A DNA stretch of 64,000 nucleotides from Leucobacter chromiiresistens (GCF_900102345.1 NZ_FNKB01000001.1:2418001-2482000), one strand, 5' to 3'. Numbered from the stretch's first letter, positions 45,070 through 56,178 are shown. Notes: generated by a model from the letters alone, not told the origin. Made by a program: numbers and translations.

Positions 45070-46314
45070 TCAGGCCTCCTGGGCGTGTGCGCCGGTCGAA
45101 CGGGTGGAGCGGTTCGAGACCAGCTCGCGGAAACGGTTGAAGAGATAGAACGCGTCGTGCGGCCCTGCGGCCGCCTCCGGGTGGTACTGCACCGAGAACG
45201 CCGGGATGTCGAGGCACTCAAGCCCTTCGACCACCTGGTCGTTCAGGCTGAAGTGGCTCACCTGCACGCGGCCGAACCCCTCGGGGGCGTCGATCTCGCC
45301 CTCGATCGGCGCGTCGACGGCGAAGCCGTGGTTCTGCGCGGTGATCTCGACGCGGCCCGTGCGCTTGTCGAGCACCGGCTGGTTGATGCCGCGGTGCCCG
45401 AAGGGCAGCTTGTAGGTGCCGAAGCCGAGCGCGCGGCCGAGCAGCTGGTTGCCGAAGCAGATGCCGAAGTAGGGCACCCCGTCGCGCAGCAGCTCGCGGA
45501 GCACGTCGACCTGCAGGTCGCTCGCCGCCGGATCGCCGGGGCCGTTCGAGTAGAAGAGCGCATCGGGGGCGATGGCGCGGATCTCGTCGAGCGGGGTCGA
45601 CGCGGGCAGCACGATGACGTCGAACCCGTGCTCCGACAGGTAGTGCACCGTCGCGCGCTTGATGCCCAGATCGAGCACGGCGATCGAGCCGACGCGCTCG
45701 ACGCCCTCGGCGGCCGGCACGTCGTAGCGCTCCGGCGTCGTCACGAGTTCCGACAGGTTCTTCCCGGCCATCGGCTCCTGCGCGCGCACGAGGGCGAGCT
45801 GCTCCTCGTCGGAGAGCTCGAAGTCGGCGCCCGAGAACACGCCGGCGCGCATCGCTCCGGCGGAGCGGATGTGGCGGGTGATCGCACGCGTGTCGACGCC
45901 GGAGATGCCGACCACGCCGTCCTCCACGAGGTCCTCGTCGAGGGAGCGCTGGGCGCGGAAGTTCGATACGCGGCGCGCGGGGTCGCGCACGATGAAGCCC
46001 GCCACCCAGATCTTGCGCGACTCCATGTCGTCGGCGTTCGCACCGGTGTTGCCGATGTGCGGGGCGGTCATGAGCACGATCTGACCGGCGTACGACGGAT
46101 CGGTCAGGGTCTCCTGGTAGCCCGTCATGCCCGTCGAGAAGACGACCTCGCCGAGCGTTCGGCCGGTCGCCCCGTATGCGCGCCCTACGTATCGTCGTCC
46201 GTCTTCGAGCACCAGCACCGCACGGCCCGCGGGCACAGCGGAGGCCGGGGGCGCGGTGACGCCCTGCGGCGCCACGGCGTCGTTCGCCGTCTCTTCGGTC
46301 GGGTTCGTAGTCAC
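45070..46314 (-). CDS. carA: Carbamoyl-phosphate synthase small subunit
   Basis: 414 residues from GTG 46314, with AGGAGG 4 nt upstream and a GTGA overlap with the preceding gene. The N-terminal CarA domain has [17 protein letters not shown] and [20 protein letters not shown]. The class I glutaminase domain (about 215-400) has the nucleophile Cys in [10 protein letters not shown], plus HRGINQPV and HPEA with the catalytic His/Glu. It supplies ammonia to CarB. About 25 extra Pro/Ala-rich residues precede the conserved start. Confidence 0.96.
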   Translation of the reverse strand: MTTNPTEETANDAVAPQGVTAPPASAVPAGRAVLVLEDGRRYVGRAYGATGRTLGEVVFSTGMTGYQETLTDPSYAGQIVLMTAPHIGNTGANADDMESRKIWVAGFIVRDPARRVSNFRAQRSLDEDLVEDGVVGISGVDTRAITRHIRSAGAMRAGVFSGADFELSDEEQLALVRAQEPMAGKNLSELVTTPERYDVPAAEGVERVGSIAVLDLGIKRATVHYLSEHGFDVIVLPASTPLDEIRAIAPDALFYSNGPGDPAASDLQVDVLRELLRDGVPYFGICFGNQLLGRALGFGTYKLPFGHRGINQPVLDKRTGRVEITAQNHGFAVDAPIEGEIDAPEGFGRVQVSHFSLNDQVVEGLECLDIPAFSVQYHPEAAAGPHDAFYLFNRFRELVSNRSTRSTGAHAQEA

Positions 46315-46862
46315 GCATCCTCCTGGGTGGTGTGGGGAGTGGAATGGGTCTGGGGGCCGGGGGCGTGCGCCGCTCCGGCGGGGATGATCTGCGCGACCGC
46401 GTCGGCGAACCGCAGCTGATCGGCGGGGAGGGAGAACCTGAAGCTCGACTCGACTGCCGAGCCGTCGGCGGCCCGCCACTGCAGCACGGAGAGGCCGTCG
46501 CGCTCGACCGCCTTGCCCACCCGTCGGCTCGCGACGTCGGTGCCGAGCAGCCGGTCGACGGGCAGGTGGATCTCGGGTTCGCCGGTGACGGCGATCGTCG
46601 CGCCGTCGGCGCGCAGCGTGACATCGGCGAAGCCCTTGAACTGCAGGCCGGGGATCGACAGGCGGTCGAGGGGGGCGCCGATGCGCGTCGTCGACACGTA
46701 GCCGACGCGCGGGAAGGCGGCGACCACGGCGCCGACGAGCGCGTCGCCGTGCTCCGCGAAGGCGCTGTGGCGCCGTGCCCGGCCGCGCCAGCCGATCCAC
46801 ATCGCGAGCAGCACGACGGCGGCGATGGCGACCATGACGAGCGCGAAGGCGGTGCGGGTCAT
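46311..46862 (-). CDS. PH-like domain membrane protein of the pyr operon
   Basis: 183 residues from ATG 46862. One N-terminal transmembrane helix ([20 protein letters not shown], about 5-25) and basic residues are followed by a cytoplasmic beta-rich PH-like domain ([39 protein letters not shown]). A homologue occupies the same place between pyrC and carA in mycobacteria and many Micrococcales. Its function is unknown. Four-base overlaps on both sides (pyrC and carA) imply stoichiometric expression with the pathway enzymes. Confidence 0.85.
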   Translation of the reverse strand: MTRTAFALVMVAIAAVVLLAMWIGWRGRARRHSAFAEHGDALVGAVVAAFPRVGYVSTTRIGAPLDRLSIPGLQFKGFADVTLRADGATIAVTGEPEIHLPVDRLLGTDVASRRVGKAVERDGLSVLQWRAADGSAVESSFRFSLPADQLRFADAVAQIIPAGAAHAPGPQTHSTPHTTQEDA

Positions 46863-48255
46863 CGCTCGCCTCCCGTGCTCCGCGCAGACGCCGCGACGGT
46901 CTCGGGGGCGACCAGCTCGCCGTCGTCCACCGTCAGGAACCCGCGTCGCACGGTGTACGCCACGCGGCCCGGCAGCTCCATGCCGAGGAACGGCGAGTTC
47001 GCGCTGCGGCCGCGCAGCCGGTCGGTCGAGAACGTGCTCGTGCCCGTCGGATCGACGAGCACGAGATCGGCTGGCTGACCGGCCTCGATCGCCGTCGGGT
47101 GCCCCGCGAGGCGGCCGATCTCGGCCGGGCGCTGCGAGAGCAGCGCCTCGAGCTCCGACCAGCTGGCGTGCCCCTCCTGCACGAGGGTGAGCAGCGCGAT
47201 GGGCAGCGCCGATTCGAGACCGACCATGCCGAACGCCGCCGCATCCCACTCGCAGTCCTTCGCCTCCACCGGGTGCGGCGCGTGGTCGGTCGCGATGATG
47301 TCGATGACGCCCTCCGCGACCGCGGCCCGCAGCGCGCGCACATCGTCCTCCCGGCGCAGCGGCGGGTTCACCTTGAACCGCGGGTCGTACGTGCGCGCGA
47401 GCTCCTCGGTGAGGATCAGGTGGTGCGGGGTGACCTCCGCCGTCACCTGCACCCCGCGAGCCTTCGCCCAGCGGATCACCTCGACGGAGCCCGCGGTCGA
47501 CAGGTGGCAGATGTGCAGTCGGGCGCCGACGTGCTCGGCGAGGAGCACGTCGCGGGCGATGATCGACTCCTCGGCCACTGCGGGCCAGCCCTTCAGGCCG
47601 AGCTCGCTCGACAGTGCGCCCTCGTTCATCTGCGCGCCCTCGGTGAGCCGCGGATCCTGAGCGTGCTGGGCGATGACGCCGTCGAAGGTCTTCACGTACT
47701 CGAGCGCCCGGCGCATGAGCAGGGCGTCGTGCACGCACTTGCCGTCGTCCGAGAAGACGCGCACCGCCGCCCGCGACTCCGCCATCGCGCCGATCTCGCT
47801 GAGGCGCTCGCCCGCAAGATCCTCCGTGACCGCCCCGATGGGCCGCACGGTCGCGTAGCCTGCGGCATCGCCGAGGGCCTGCACCTGCTCCACCACACCG
47901 GCCGTATCCTGCACGGGCAGCGTGTTCGCCATCGCGAACACGCTCGTGAACCCGCCAGCAGCGGCGGCCCGCGTGCCGGTGAGCACCGTCTCCGACTGCT
48001 CGAAGCCCGGCTCGCGCAGGTGCGTGTGCAGGTCGACGAGCCCGGTCATCGCGACGAGGCCGTCGCCCTCGATGATCCGCTCCCCGTCGCGCGGCTCCAA
48101 CCCGCCCGCCGCCTGCGTCGCGCGCTCGACGACGACGCCGTAAGCGATGCGCAGGTCGACCGCCGCGGCGTCCGCCACCTGCTGGCCGCGCTCGGTCAGC
48201 GCAGCGGCGAGCCGGGCCCCGCGGATGAGGAGCCCGTTCGTGGTCGTCGTGTTCG

Positions 48256-48259
<4 letters not shown>
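46859..48259 (-). CDS. pyrC: Dihydroorotase
   Basis: 466 residues, class I. The zinc ligands are visible in [10 protein letters not shown] and DHAPH, with the carboxylated-Lys region and [14 protein letters not shown]. It catalyses carbamoyl aspartate cyclisation, the third step of pyrimidine synthesis. Residues 18-55 are somewhat longer than usual before the metal motif. It overlaps pyrB and the PH-like gene by 4 nt each. Confidence 0.96.
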
Positions 48260-49235
<976 letters not shown>

Positions 49236-49239
<4 letters not shown>

Positions 49240-49862
49240 GCGATGGGCTCCGTGCTCGCGCCCGGCTCTGCGCTCGCGTGCGCGTCGTCGTGGGCGGACG
49301 TGCTCCGTCGCCCGTCGCCCGCGTCGCCGTGCTCCGAGGTGATCGTGACCTCGTCGGCGCCGTCGTGCTCCTCCAGACGCACCGCGATGCGCTCGTGCTT
49401 CGCGCTCGGCAGATTCTTGCCGATGTAGTCGGCGCGGATGGGCAGCTCGCGGTGGCCCCGATCGATGAGCGCGGCCAGGCGCACCGCCTGCGGCCTGCCG
49501 TGATCGTTCAGCGCGTCGAGCGCGGCTCGCACCGTGCGGCCCGAGTAGAGCACGTCGTCGACGAGCACCACGGTCGCGCCGTCGATGCCCGAGGCGGGCA
49601 TGTCGGTGGGCTGCGGCGCACGCGTCGGATGCTGGGCGAGGTCGTCGCGATACATGGTGACGTCGAGGCTGCCCACGGGCACCTCGCGGCCTTCGATGCG
49701 CGAGATGATGTCGCCGATGCGACGGGCCAGCAGACTGCCTCGGGTCGGAATGCCCACGAGCACGAGGCCGTCGACACCCTTGTTCGCTTCGATGATTTCG
49801 TGCGAGATTCGGGTCAGCGCGCGCGAGATCTCAGCACGTTCGAGTACTGTTCGCGTTCCCAT
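49236..49862 (-). CDS. pyrR: PyrR bifunctional RNA-binding regulator/UPRTase
   Basis: 208 residues. The PRPP-binding motif is [38 protein letters not shown] and DVTMYRDDL are typical of PyrR. The last 30 residues ([16 protein letters not shown] and on) are a polar extension beyond the family's usual end. PyrR senses UMP/UTP against PRPP and binds pyr leader RNA. A match to its RNA target lies 20 nt upstream of its own start codon, so autogenous control of the whole operon is expected. First gene of the pyr operon. Confidence 0.95.
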
Positions 49863-49882
49863 AACCGAGCCCCCCTTCCCCG

Positions 49883-49892
49883 CCTCACGGGA
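49883..49892 (-). promoter_or_regulatory. Putative PyrR-binding loop in the pyr leader
   Basis: The leader reads TCCCGTGAGG on the minus strand, fitting the PyrR target core UCCNGNGAGG. It is flanked by TTCCG and CGG...GGAA, which can close a hairpin. The 3' arm runs into the G-rich ribosome binding site (GGGGAAGGGGGG) before ATG 49862. Binding of UMP-loaded PyrR would therefore hide the ribosome binding site. A -10-like TAGACT lies at 49929-49924, giving a leader of about 55 nt. Confidence 0.65.
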
Positions 49893-49969
49893 CGGAATTA
49901 AAAGAAAAGCTTGCAACCGCTCCAGTCTATCGCATGCGGCGCTCGCGCCGTGCGCGAGCCCCGGCGCGC

Positions 49970-49994
49970 GCGGCGGGTCCCACCGACCCGCCGC
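49970..49994 (-). terminator. Hairpin terminator after nusB
   Basis: A perfect 10-bp stem, GCGGCGGGTC (49970-49979) with GACCCGCCGC (49985-49994) and a 5-nt loop, lies 15 bp beyond the nusB stop. It separates efp-nusB from the pyr operon. Confidence 0.7.
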
Positions 49995-50009
49995 GACGCC
50001 CGGGGAACG

Positions 50010-50426
50010 TCACGCGCTGGCGTGATCCGCGATCTTGCCCAGCACGCCGTTGACGAAGCGGCCCGAATCATCGGTCGAGTACTCCTTGGCGAGCTCCACC
50101 GCCTCGTCGATCGCGACGGCGGCGGGCACCTCCTCGTTGAACAGGATCTCCCAGGAGGCGAGACGCAGCAGCGCTCGATCCACGTGGGGCATGCGCTCGA
50201 GCGTCCAGCCCTGCGCGTAGCTCATGATGAGCTCGTCGATGCGGTCGCGGTGATCCGTGACCCCGTCGACGATCTCCCGCGCGTACAGCCAGGACGCGGC
50301 GCGGTCGGGTTCGCTCGAGGCGCGCTGCGCCTCGGAGTTCACGATCGTCGCGATCGGGACCTCGCGGAGATCCGCCTGGTACAGCATGTCGAGGGCGCGC
50401 TTGCGCGCCTTGGTTCGTGCCGACAC
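50010..50426 (-). CDS. nusB: Transcription antitermination factor NusB
   Basis: 138 residues, the whole family length. All-helical NusB fold with ARKRALDMLYQADLRE at the N-terminus, and LRLASWEILFNEEVPAAVAI, DEAVELAKEYSTDDSGRFVN and GVLGKI in the C-terminal half. It binds boxA RNA with NusE in ribosomal RNA transcription. It is 6 bp downstream of efp, in the usual actinobacterial order. Confidence 0.96.
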   Translation of the reverse strand: MSARTKARKRALDMLYQADLREVPIATIVNSEAQRASSEPDRAASWLYAREIVDGVTDHRDRIDELIMSYAQGWTLERMPHVDRALLRLASWEILFNEEVPAAVAIDEAVELAKEYSTDDSGRFVNGVLGKIADHASA

Positions 50427-50432
50427 CGAGGA

Positions 50433-50996
50433 TTAATCGTTGACGCGGCCGAGGTAGTCACCCGTGCGGGTGTCGACCTTGACCTTCGTGCCGGTCTCGA
50501 GGAAGAGCGGAACCTGGATCTCGGCGCCGGTCTCGACGGTGGCGGGCTTCGTGCCGCCGGTCGAGCGGTCGCCCTGCAGGCCCGGCTCGGTGTAGGTCAC
50601 CTCGAGCACCACCGATGCGGGGAGCTCCAGGTAGAGCGGCTCGCCCTCGTGGAGGGCGATCTGCACCTGGAGGTTCTCGAGCATGAACTTCGCCGCGTCG
50701 CCCACCACAGCGCCGGAGACGGTCAGCTGGTCGTAGTCGGACTGGTCCATGAAGACGAAGTCCGCGCCGTCCTGGTAGAGGTACTGGTAGTCGCGACGAT
50801 CGACGTTGGCGGTCTCGATCTTCGCGCCCGCGTTGTAGGTCTTGTCGATGATCTTGCCCGAGACGACGTTCTTCTGCTTCGTGCGGACGAAGGCGCCGCC
50901 CTTGCCCGGCTTCACGTGCTGAAACTCCACCACGCTCCAGAGCTGGCCGTTCTCCTTGATGACGGTGCCGTTCTTGATGTCATTCGTGCTGGCCAT
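50433..50996 (-). CDS. efp: Translation elongation factor P
   Basis: 187 residues from ATG 50996. KOW-like N-terminal domain with the tip loop [12 protein letters not shown] (Lys 32), then two OB domains with [12 protein letters not shown] and the C-terminal [17 protein letters not shown] signature. It relieves ribosome stalling at polyproline stretches. A -10-like TATGCT (51055-51050, minus strand) and GGAG before the ATG support its own promoter in the divergent region with the thioesterase gene. Confidence 0.97.
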   Translation of the reverse strand: MASTNDIKNGTVIKENGQLWSVVEFQHVKPGKGGAFVRTKQKNVVSGKIIDKTYNAGAKIETANVDRRDYQYLYQDGADFVFMDQSDYDQLTVSGAVVGDAAKFMLENLQVQIALHEGEPLYLELPASVVLEVTYTEPGLQGDRSTGGTKPATVETGAEIQVPLFLETGTKVKVDTRTGDYLGRVND

Positions 50997-51126
50997 GCAG
51001 TGGTTCTCCAGGATTCTGTAATGTTCGGGCGCCGAATACGCGCCGCACCAGCATACACGGCGGGTGTTTTGCAGGTTCGGCACAACGGCCGCCGCCGCAT
51101 GCGGCGATCCCCCTAGGCTCTCCCCC

Positions 51127-51693
51127 ATGCACATGCTCTTCCGCACGCTCTGGCACCAGTGGTTCGTCGGCCGTCGGGGCCCGAAGCTGGGGTTCGAGGG
51201 CGTCTCCCGATCCCGCTTCCGCGTCTGGCCCACCGACCTCGACATTCTGCGGCACATGAACAACGGCAAGTACCTGTCGATCATGGACGTCGCGCGGTTC
51301 GACCTCATCCAGCGCAACGGCGTGTGGGAGCTCTTCGCGCGCGAGCGCTGGTACCCGGTCGTCGTCGGGCAGACGATCTCGTATCGCAAGTCGTTGAACC
51401 CCTGGCAGCGGTTCTGGATCGAGTCGCGCATCCTCGGGTTCGACGACCAGGCCGTCTACATGGAGCAGCGGTTCGTGCGCCCCGACGGGCAGCGCCGACC
51501 CGATCTGCACGCCCGAGCCGTCGTGCGCGCCCGCATTCTGCGCCGATCGGGCGGCGTCGTTCCCGTGGCCGAGATCATCGAGAAGAGCGGCGCCGACCCG
51601 AGCGCGCTCGTGGTGCCCGACGACGTGCTCGCGTGGGGCCGCTCGACGCGCCTCCCCTCGACGCGCGTCGACGCGTTCAGCGAGTGGGAGTGA
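51127..51693 (+). CDS. 4HBT-family acyl-CoA thioesterase
   Basis: 188 residues from ATG 51127. The hotdog-fold signature [20 protein letters not shown], then ARFDL and [20 protein letters not shown], matches the thioesterase/YbgC-like group, with the Asp of WPTDLD as the probable catalytic residue. The N-terminal helix ([13 protein letters not shown]) is typical of eukaryote-like THEM6-type members. It would hydrolyse acyl-CoA in the cytoplasm; chain length is unknown. Divergent from efp. Confidence 0.85.
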   Translation: MHMLFRTLWHQWFVGRRGPKLGFEGVSRSRFRVWPTDLDILRHMNNGKYLSIMDVARFDLIQRNGVWELFARERWYPVVVGQTISYRKSLNPWQRFWIESRILGFDDQAVYMEQRFVRPDGQRRPDLHARAVVRARILRRSGGVVPVAEIIEKSGADPSALVVPDDVLAWGRSTRLPSTRVDAFSEWE

Positions 51694-51774
51694 TCCGCGT
51701 TCTTCCGAGCCCTCCGCTCGCCGCGCTCTCCCCCGCTCCTCCCGAACCCCTCCGGCTCCCTCCCCCCTTCCCCG

Positions 51775-51834
51775 CGGGTGAGCACTATCTGCTGAGCGGC
51801 GCCCGTCCGATCGCAGAAACTGCTCACCCGGAAC
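51775..51834. repeat. Inverted repeat, partly repeated at 53127
   Basis: CGGGTGAGCA (51775-51784) is complementary to TGCTCACCCG (51821-51830) with 36 nt between. The right part, AAACTGCTCACCCGGAAC (51817-51834), recurs with two changes at 53127-53144, after the next gene. It looks like a short dispersed palindromic element flanking the membrane-protein gene. Confidence 0.5.
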
Positions 51835-51920
51835 GGCACGTTGAGACCGCAAGAATGAACCGAGCGTACGAGTTGGTGTAGGGTGTGCGCGGGGGGTGGC
51901 CGAACGAGAAGGTGTATGAG

Positions 51921-53111
51921 ATGGCCGACCCCGACTTTCACGCTGCGCAGCAAAACGACGACTCCGCTCCCCCGATGTCGGAGGGCGCGGAATGGAGCTC
52001 CTCCTCCACGCCGCAGGCCATCGCGGACGCCGCGCCTCCCGCGCCGGCTCGCTTCGCGCCGATGGGCGCGTGGCAGATCATCGGCCGATCGTTCGGCCTC
52101 CTCGCCTCCAATCCTCGACGGGTGCTGATCGCAGGCGTGCTGATCCCATTCCTCATCAGCGGGACGGCTGCCGTCGCCTCGCAGCTCGCGCTGGTCGCTG
52201 CAGAGCACGCCGAGTACAGGCCCGAGCACCTGTCGCTCCTGCTCCTCTCGTTCGTCGTAACGATGGTCGAGCTGGTGCTCTCGCTGGTCGTCCCCACGGT
52301 CGCTCAGGCCTACGTACTCATGAGCTTCCGAGAGGCCGTGCTCGGCAATCGCGCGTCGAACTCCACCATCTTCTCCGGGCTGCGCGAAGTGTGCGGCGGC
52401 TTGATCCTCTGGGTGCTCATCCTCGCCGGCGCAGGAGTGGTGGTCGCCATCGTGGCGGTTGTGCTCGTGTTCCTGTTCCTTCTCGCAACGGTGGTCTTCT
52501 CCGGAGACGCGTCCAGCTCCTCCGCGCCCTCCGCGGTGTGGCCCGGCCTCGTGATCCTGCTGGCGCTGATCTGCATCCCCGTGGTCTGGCTTTCGATCCG
52601 AGTGGCCCTCACCCCGGCAGTCATCGTGCTCGACCGCATGCGCCTCGGAGCGGCGATTCGCGAGTATTGTAGGTTGACCCGTGGAAGGGGCTGGCGCGTC
52701 TTCGGCGTGTTCTTCGCGCTCGGCTCTGCGCACATGATCGTCTCGCTGCTCGCGCTCATCGTGTGCATCTTCGCCGCCGCTGCCGTGATGGGGGCCGTCT
52801 ACTTCGAAGTGTTCGGACCCTTCGAGCATTGGACGCTCGTGCTCGTGTTCCCCGTGGTCCAGGCATTCCTCGCGGCCATCTCCGTCGCCGTCACGGCCAA
52901 CGCGACCGGACTGCTCACCGTCGATGCGCGCATGCGAGACGGGTGGCTCGCGGGATCGCTGAACGGCTACGCGGCCGCGCGCGACGCGGGCTTCGCGTCG
53001 TACGCGCTGCCCGATCCCTTCGTGTCGCCGCCCGAAGCATTCGCCCCGCCGGGAGCCGCGTCGGCTGCTCCACGCCCGGATCCCGGCTCCCACACGACCA
53101 CGTCGAGTTGA
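51921..53111 (+). CDS. Polytopic membrane protein (GDPD membrane-domain-like)
   Basis: 396 residues from ATG 51921; GAGAAGG lies 8 nt upstream and the frame also opens at 51885. A polar N-terminus (1-45) is followed by GAWQIIGRSFGLLASNPRRV, the typical start of glycerophosphodiester-phosphodiesterase-like membrane domains without the enzyme. Six or seven long helices follow (about 65-90, 100-125, 150-185, 200-225, 265-290, 300-330). The C-terminus is Pro/Ala-rich. Function unknown. Confidence 0.75.
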   Translation: MADPDFHAAQQNDDSAPPMSEGAEWSSSSTPQAIADAAPPAPARFAPMGAWQIIGRSFGLLASNPRRVLIAGVLIPFLISGTAAVASQLALVAAEHAEYRPEHLSLLLLSFVVTMVELVLSLVVPTVAQAYVLMSFREAVLGNRASNSTIFSGLREVCGGLILWVLILAGAGVVVAIVAVVLVFLFLLATVVFSGDASSSSAPSAVWPGLVILLALICIPVVWLSIRVALTPAVIVLDRMRLGAAIREYCRLTRGRGWRVFGVFFALGSAHMIVSLLALIVCIFAAAAVMGAVYFEVFGPFEHWTLVLVFPVVQAFLAAISVAVTANATGLLTVDARMRDGWLAGSLNGYAAARDAGFASYALPDPFVSPPEAFAPPGAASAAPRPDPGSHTTTSS

Positions 53112-53126
53112 CGCGATCCGCCACCA

Positions 53127-53144
53127 AAACTGCTCGCCCGCAAC
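53127..53144. repeat. Second copy of the 18-bp dispersed motif
   Basis: AAACTGCTCGCCCGCAAC matches 16 of 18 bases of the sequence at 51817-51834. It lies in the short gap between the convergent membrane-protein and unknown-protein genes. Confidence 0.5.
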
Positions 53145-53147
53145 AAG

Positions 53148-54116
53148 TCAGCCGCGCGGGGTGCGCGCGCCGAGGTGCGGGCCCTGGTTGCCGATCTCCC
53201 GGCAGGTGATCCGAATGGTCCGCTCGCTCTCGTCGTACACGTGGCGCGCCGCGAGACGCCCGTCGGCGAGTGCACCCGCGAGCCAGGTGAAGCTCGCCGA
53301 GTCGACGGGCTGCTCCCCCTCCGCGAGCAGCATCAGCTGCAGCATGAGCATCTCGGGCAGCGTGACGTGCGGCCCGTGCGCGAACCCGAGGCCCAGCACC
53401 GGCGGGCGCACTCCGGCGGGAATCAGCCGCAGGGTCCACGGGACCCCCGACGAGGTCGCGACGGGCGCCCCGGCCGGAGCCGCATCGAGCACGCCGAATT
53501 CGTGCTCGGCCTCGGATGCGAGCACGAGAGCATATGCGCCGTGCGTCTCCCGCACGGCGTCCGGCGATGCATCGGTCGCCGCGGCGACGGCCGCTCGCCA
53601 AACGTCGGCGCCGCACCCGAAGGGCGCCGGCACTGCGGTCAACGACGGGTCTGACGCCAGCTCCGCACCGAGCCGTGCGAAATCGACGCCGGCGGCGGCG
53701 AACGCCTCGGGCTCGGGCGGGTCCACGGACATCCAGGCGCACGCCGCGCGGGCAGCGGCGAAGCTGCGCTCCACCCGGCTCCTGGCACCCCGGTCGTCGA
53801 TGTCGGCGAAGGCGGCCTGCGGCAGCAGGCGCGCCGCCGCGGCGTCGAGACGGTCGTCCAGCGACGCCGCAGCTCCGGGCGCCGCATGGCGCGCAGCAGC
53901 TGCGTCGAGATCACTCGCGAGATCGGGGAACAGCGCGCGAATGAGTTCGAGCCGCGCGCTCACACGCCCCCGATCGCCGCGCCACGCCCCGTGGCTCGAC
54001 GCTTCGCCACCCCACGCCACCGCATCTCTCGACACCGCATCTCTCGCAGCTGCATCTCCGGCAGCCGCATCTCTCGACCTCGGATCTCCCGACACCGCTT
54101 CCCCCGCCCTCGTCAT
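53148..54116 (-). CDS. Unknown protein of the MoxR/VWA module
   Basis: About 322 residues from ATG 54116. The start is uncertain: GTG 54191, just after the VWA stop, or GTG near 53962, where conserved-looking sequence begins, are alternatives. The first 50 residues are low-complexity (GDAAARDAVSRDAVAWG repeats). The remainder is Ala-rich and helical, with SARLELIRALFPDLASDLDA, DIDDRGARSRVERSFAAA and a beta-rich end (WTLRLIPAGVRPPVLGLGF, HVTLPEMLMLQLML). I recognise no family. It follows the VWA gene on the same strand and is probably translated with it as the third member of the system. Confidence 0.65.
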   Translation of the reverse strand: MTRAGEAVSGDPRSRDAAAGDAAARDAVSRDAVAWGGEASSHGAWRGDRGRVSARLELIRALFPDLASDLDAAAARHAAPGAAASLDDRLDAAAARLLPQAAFADIDDRGARSRVERSFAAARAACAWMSVDPPEPEAFAAAGVDFARLGAELASDPSLTAVPAPFGCGADVWRAAVAAATDASPDAVRETHGAYALVLASEAEHEFGVLDAAPAGAPVATSSGVPWTLRLIPAGVRPPVLGLGFAHGPHVTLPEMLMLQLMLLAEGEQPVDSASFTWLAGALADGRLAARHVYDESERTIRITCREIGNQGPHLGARTPRG

Positions 54117-54192
54117 CGCCGCCGACCGCCGCCGACCGCTGTCGACCGCTGAGACGGCCGGCCCGAGCCGCCTGCGACCGTCCACCCTCACG

Positions 54193-56169
54193 CTATCGGA
54201 TCGTCCGCTCGACGTCGTCGAGCAGCAGACCGTGGAGCATCTCGGGCAGCGCGCGGGCGTCGCGCAGGGTGCGCCCCTGCGGCGCGTATCGGTCGGCGAG
54301 GTCGGCCGTCCCGATCCCGATGCCGTGCACCTCCACGCCGCTCCGCCGCAGTCGCCGCAGCGCATGCTCCGCCGCCACGGGGTCGTTCGAGCCGCCGTCG
54401 CTGACGAGGATCACCACCCGTCTGCGCGCGAGCCCGCCGTCCGCCCGTGGCACGGTCGACGCTCCGTCGGCGGCGATCACGCCGAGCTCAAGCGCCGCCG
54501 CCCGGAGCGCCGCGCCGTCGTTCGTAGACCCCCGCGGGGAGCGGATCGCGCCGTGCACCGCGCGCCGCACCTGGTCGTCGAGGCCCGCGGAGAGCGGCTT
54601 CACCGCGTCGACCGCCGAGTCGAAGACGATGAGCGCGGTGCGGATGTCGAGTTCGAGCGGCGCTCCGCTCGCCCGCTCGGCGGCCTCGACGTCGCGGGCC
54701 GCTCCGGCGAGCGCCTCGGTCATGATGAGCATCGCATCGGCCGCCGCCTCGGCCGCCGCGCCCTGCATCGAGGCGGATCGGTCGACGAGCAGCACGTAGT
54801 CGGTGCTTCCCGATCTTCGGGTGCGCCGCATGCGCAGGGCGCGGTCGCGGAAGGCGCGCGGGCGCGGAACGCCGGCCAGCGATTCCGCGACGGCCTGCGC
54901 GAGCGATTCGGCGGCGAGGTCGTCGCCGGCAGCGCTCGGGCGCGCGCTCGCCACCCGGCGCGGTGCGGCGCGCTCGACGATCACGCGCGCCCAGACCGCG
55001 CGCATGCGCTCGATCGCGTCGGCGAGCTCCGCGGCGCGTCTCAGGTAGTCGGCGAGATCGGTGCGGGCGGCGCCGCCGCCGGTACCGCCGCCCGCACCCT
55101 CGGCGGGGTCCGGGGGGTTCCCCTCGGACCCCGCCGAGACGTCTTCGGGCAGCGGGGCGCTCGAATCGGTGCGTCCGCCGCCGGGCATCGGGGTCGCGAG
55201 CACGCGGTCCATGAATCCCGCCTGCTGCGCGGCGAAGAGGTCGGCGCCCTCGGCCGTCTCGCGGCCGTCTCCGGCCCGCGCGCGCTCGTCATCCGACTCG
55301 GCGTTCGCGTCGCCCCCATCGGAGGTCTCAGCCTCGCCGCCCGAGTCGTCGTCCCCGGCGGCATCGGAGTCGCCCGAAGCGCCCCGACTCGACGCCAGCT
55401 CGCTGAATGCATCGGCGTCGCCCCCCGCCGGGTCGGCGCCGCCCCCGCCGGCGTCGAGCCCGCGGTCGAGCGCGTCACGCGCCGCCAACCGGTCGTAGGC
55501 GGGAAGCAGCCAGGCGACCGCGCGCTCGTACCGGCGCACCGCCGCGCGAGTCGGATCGGGACCCAGAACGCGTCGGAACACACCGAGCGATCCGTCGGCC
55601 TCCGCATCGGGCCCGCCCGCTCCCTCGTCCGAGACCGGATCGAGCAGTCCGTGCCACTCCGAGTGCACCTCGGGAACGGTGCCGACGAGCGGCGAACCGG
55701 CGTCAGCGGCTCCGGCGAGACCCGCGTGCACGATCACAGCCACCCACTGCAGGTGCCGCGGCCAGGCCGACACGTCGCTCGGGATGCTGCGCTGCTGCGC
55801 GGCGCGGAGCGCCGGGCGGAGGCCCGGCATGGCGCTGAGCAGCTCGAGCGTCGACTGCACGCGATACACGGCGTCGAAGAGGGGCGCCGCCTCGGGGCGC
55901 ACCCGCGCGAACGACTCGCGTCGACGCGCACGTGCGCGCTCGACGCGGGCGTTGCGCGGCCCCTCCCAGAGATGCAGCAGCGCGAGCGCGATCGCCTCGG
56001 GCTCCGGGTGCCCGCGCACCCCGTACCACCCGAGCCCCACGCGCAGCCCGGCTTCCGTGAGCTCCCATGCGTCGTCGTCGGTCACGCGCACGGGGATGCC
56101 GAGGATCGCGCCGGTCGCCTCGACGCGTGCGCGCAGCTGCGCCCGTCGCGCGTCGCCCGTCTCCGTCAT
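54193..56169 (-). CDS. VWA-domain protein, CobT/MoxR-partner type
   Basis: 658 residues. The N-terminal half (1-215) is a helical domain with GLRVGLGWYGVRGHPEPEAI and ARVERARARRRESF, unassigned. Residues 225-400 form a very acidic Asp/Glu/Gly-rich linker. The C-terminal VWA domain (about 460-650) has the MIDAS motif DRSASMQ, a Thr in RGSTNDGAALR and SDGGSND. MoxR-type ATPases work with such VWA proteins to insert metals or remodel complexes; the ATPase gene is divergent 98 bp away. It ends in TAG. Confidence 0.85.
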   Translation of the reverse strand: MTETGDARRAQLRARVEATGAILGIPVRVTDDDAWELTEAGLRVGLGWYGVRGHPEPEAIALALLHLWEGPRNARVERARARRRESFARVRPEAAPLFDAVYRVQSTLELLSAMPGLRPALRAAQQRSIPSDVSAWPRHLQWVAVIVHAGLAGAADAGSPLVGTVPEVHSEWHGLLDPVSDEGAGGPDAEADGSLGVFRRVLGPDPTRAAVRRYERAVAWLLPAYDRLAARDALDRGLDAGGGGADPAGGDADAFSELASSRGASGDSDAAGDDDSGGEAETSDGGDANAESDDERARAGDGRETAEGADLFAAQQAGFMDRVLATPMPGGGRTDSSAPLPEDVSAGSEGNPPDPAEGAGGGTGGGAARTDLADYLRRAAELADAIERMRAVWARVIVERAAPRRVASARPSAAGDDLAAESLAQAVAESLAGVPRPRAFRDRALRMRRTRRSGSTDYVLLVDRSASMQGAAAEAAADAMLIMTEALAGAARDVEAAERASGAPLELDIRTALIVFDSAVDAVKPLSAGLDDQVRRAVHGAIRSPRGSTNDGAALRAAALELGVIAADGASTVPRADGGLARRRVVILVSDGGSNDPVAAEHALRRLRRSGVEVHGIGIGTADLADRYAPQGRTLRDARALPEMLHGLLLDDVERTIR

Positions 56170-56178
56170 GCCCTCACC

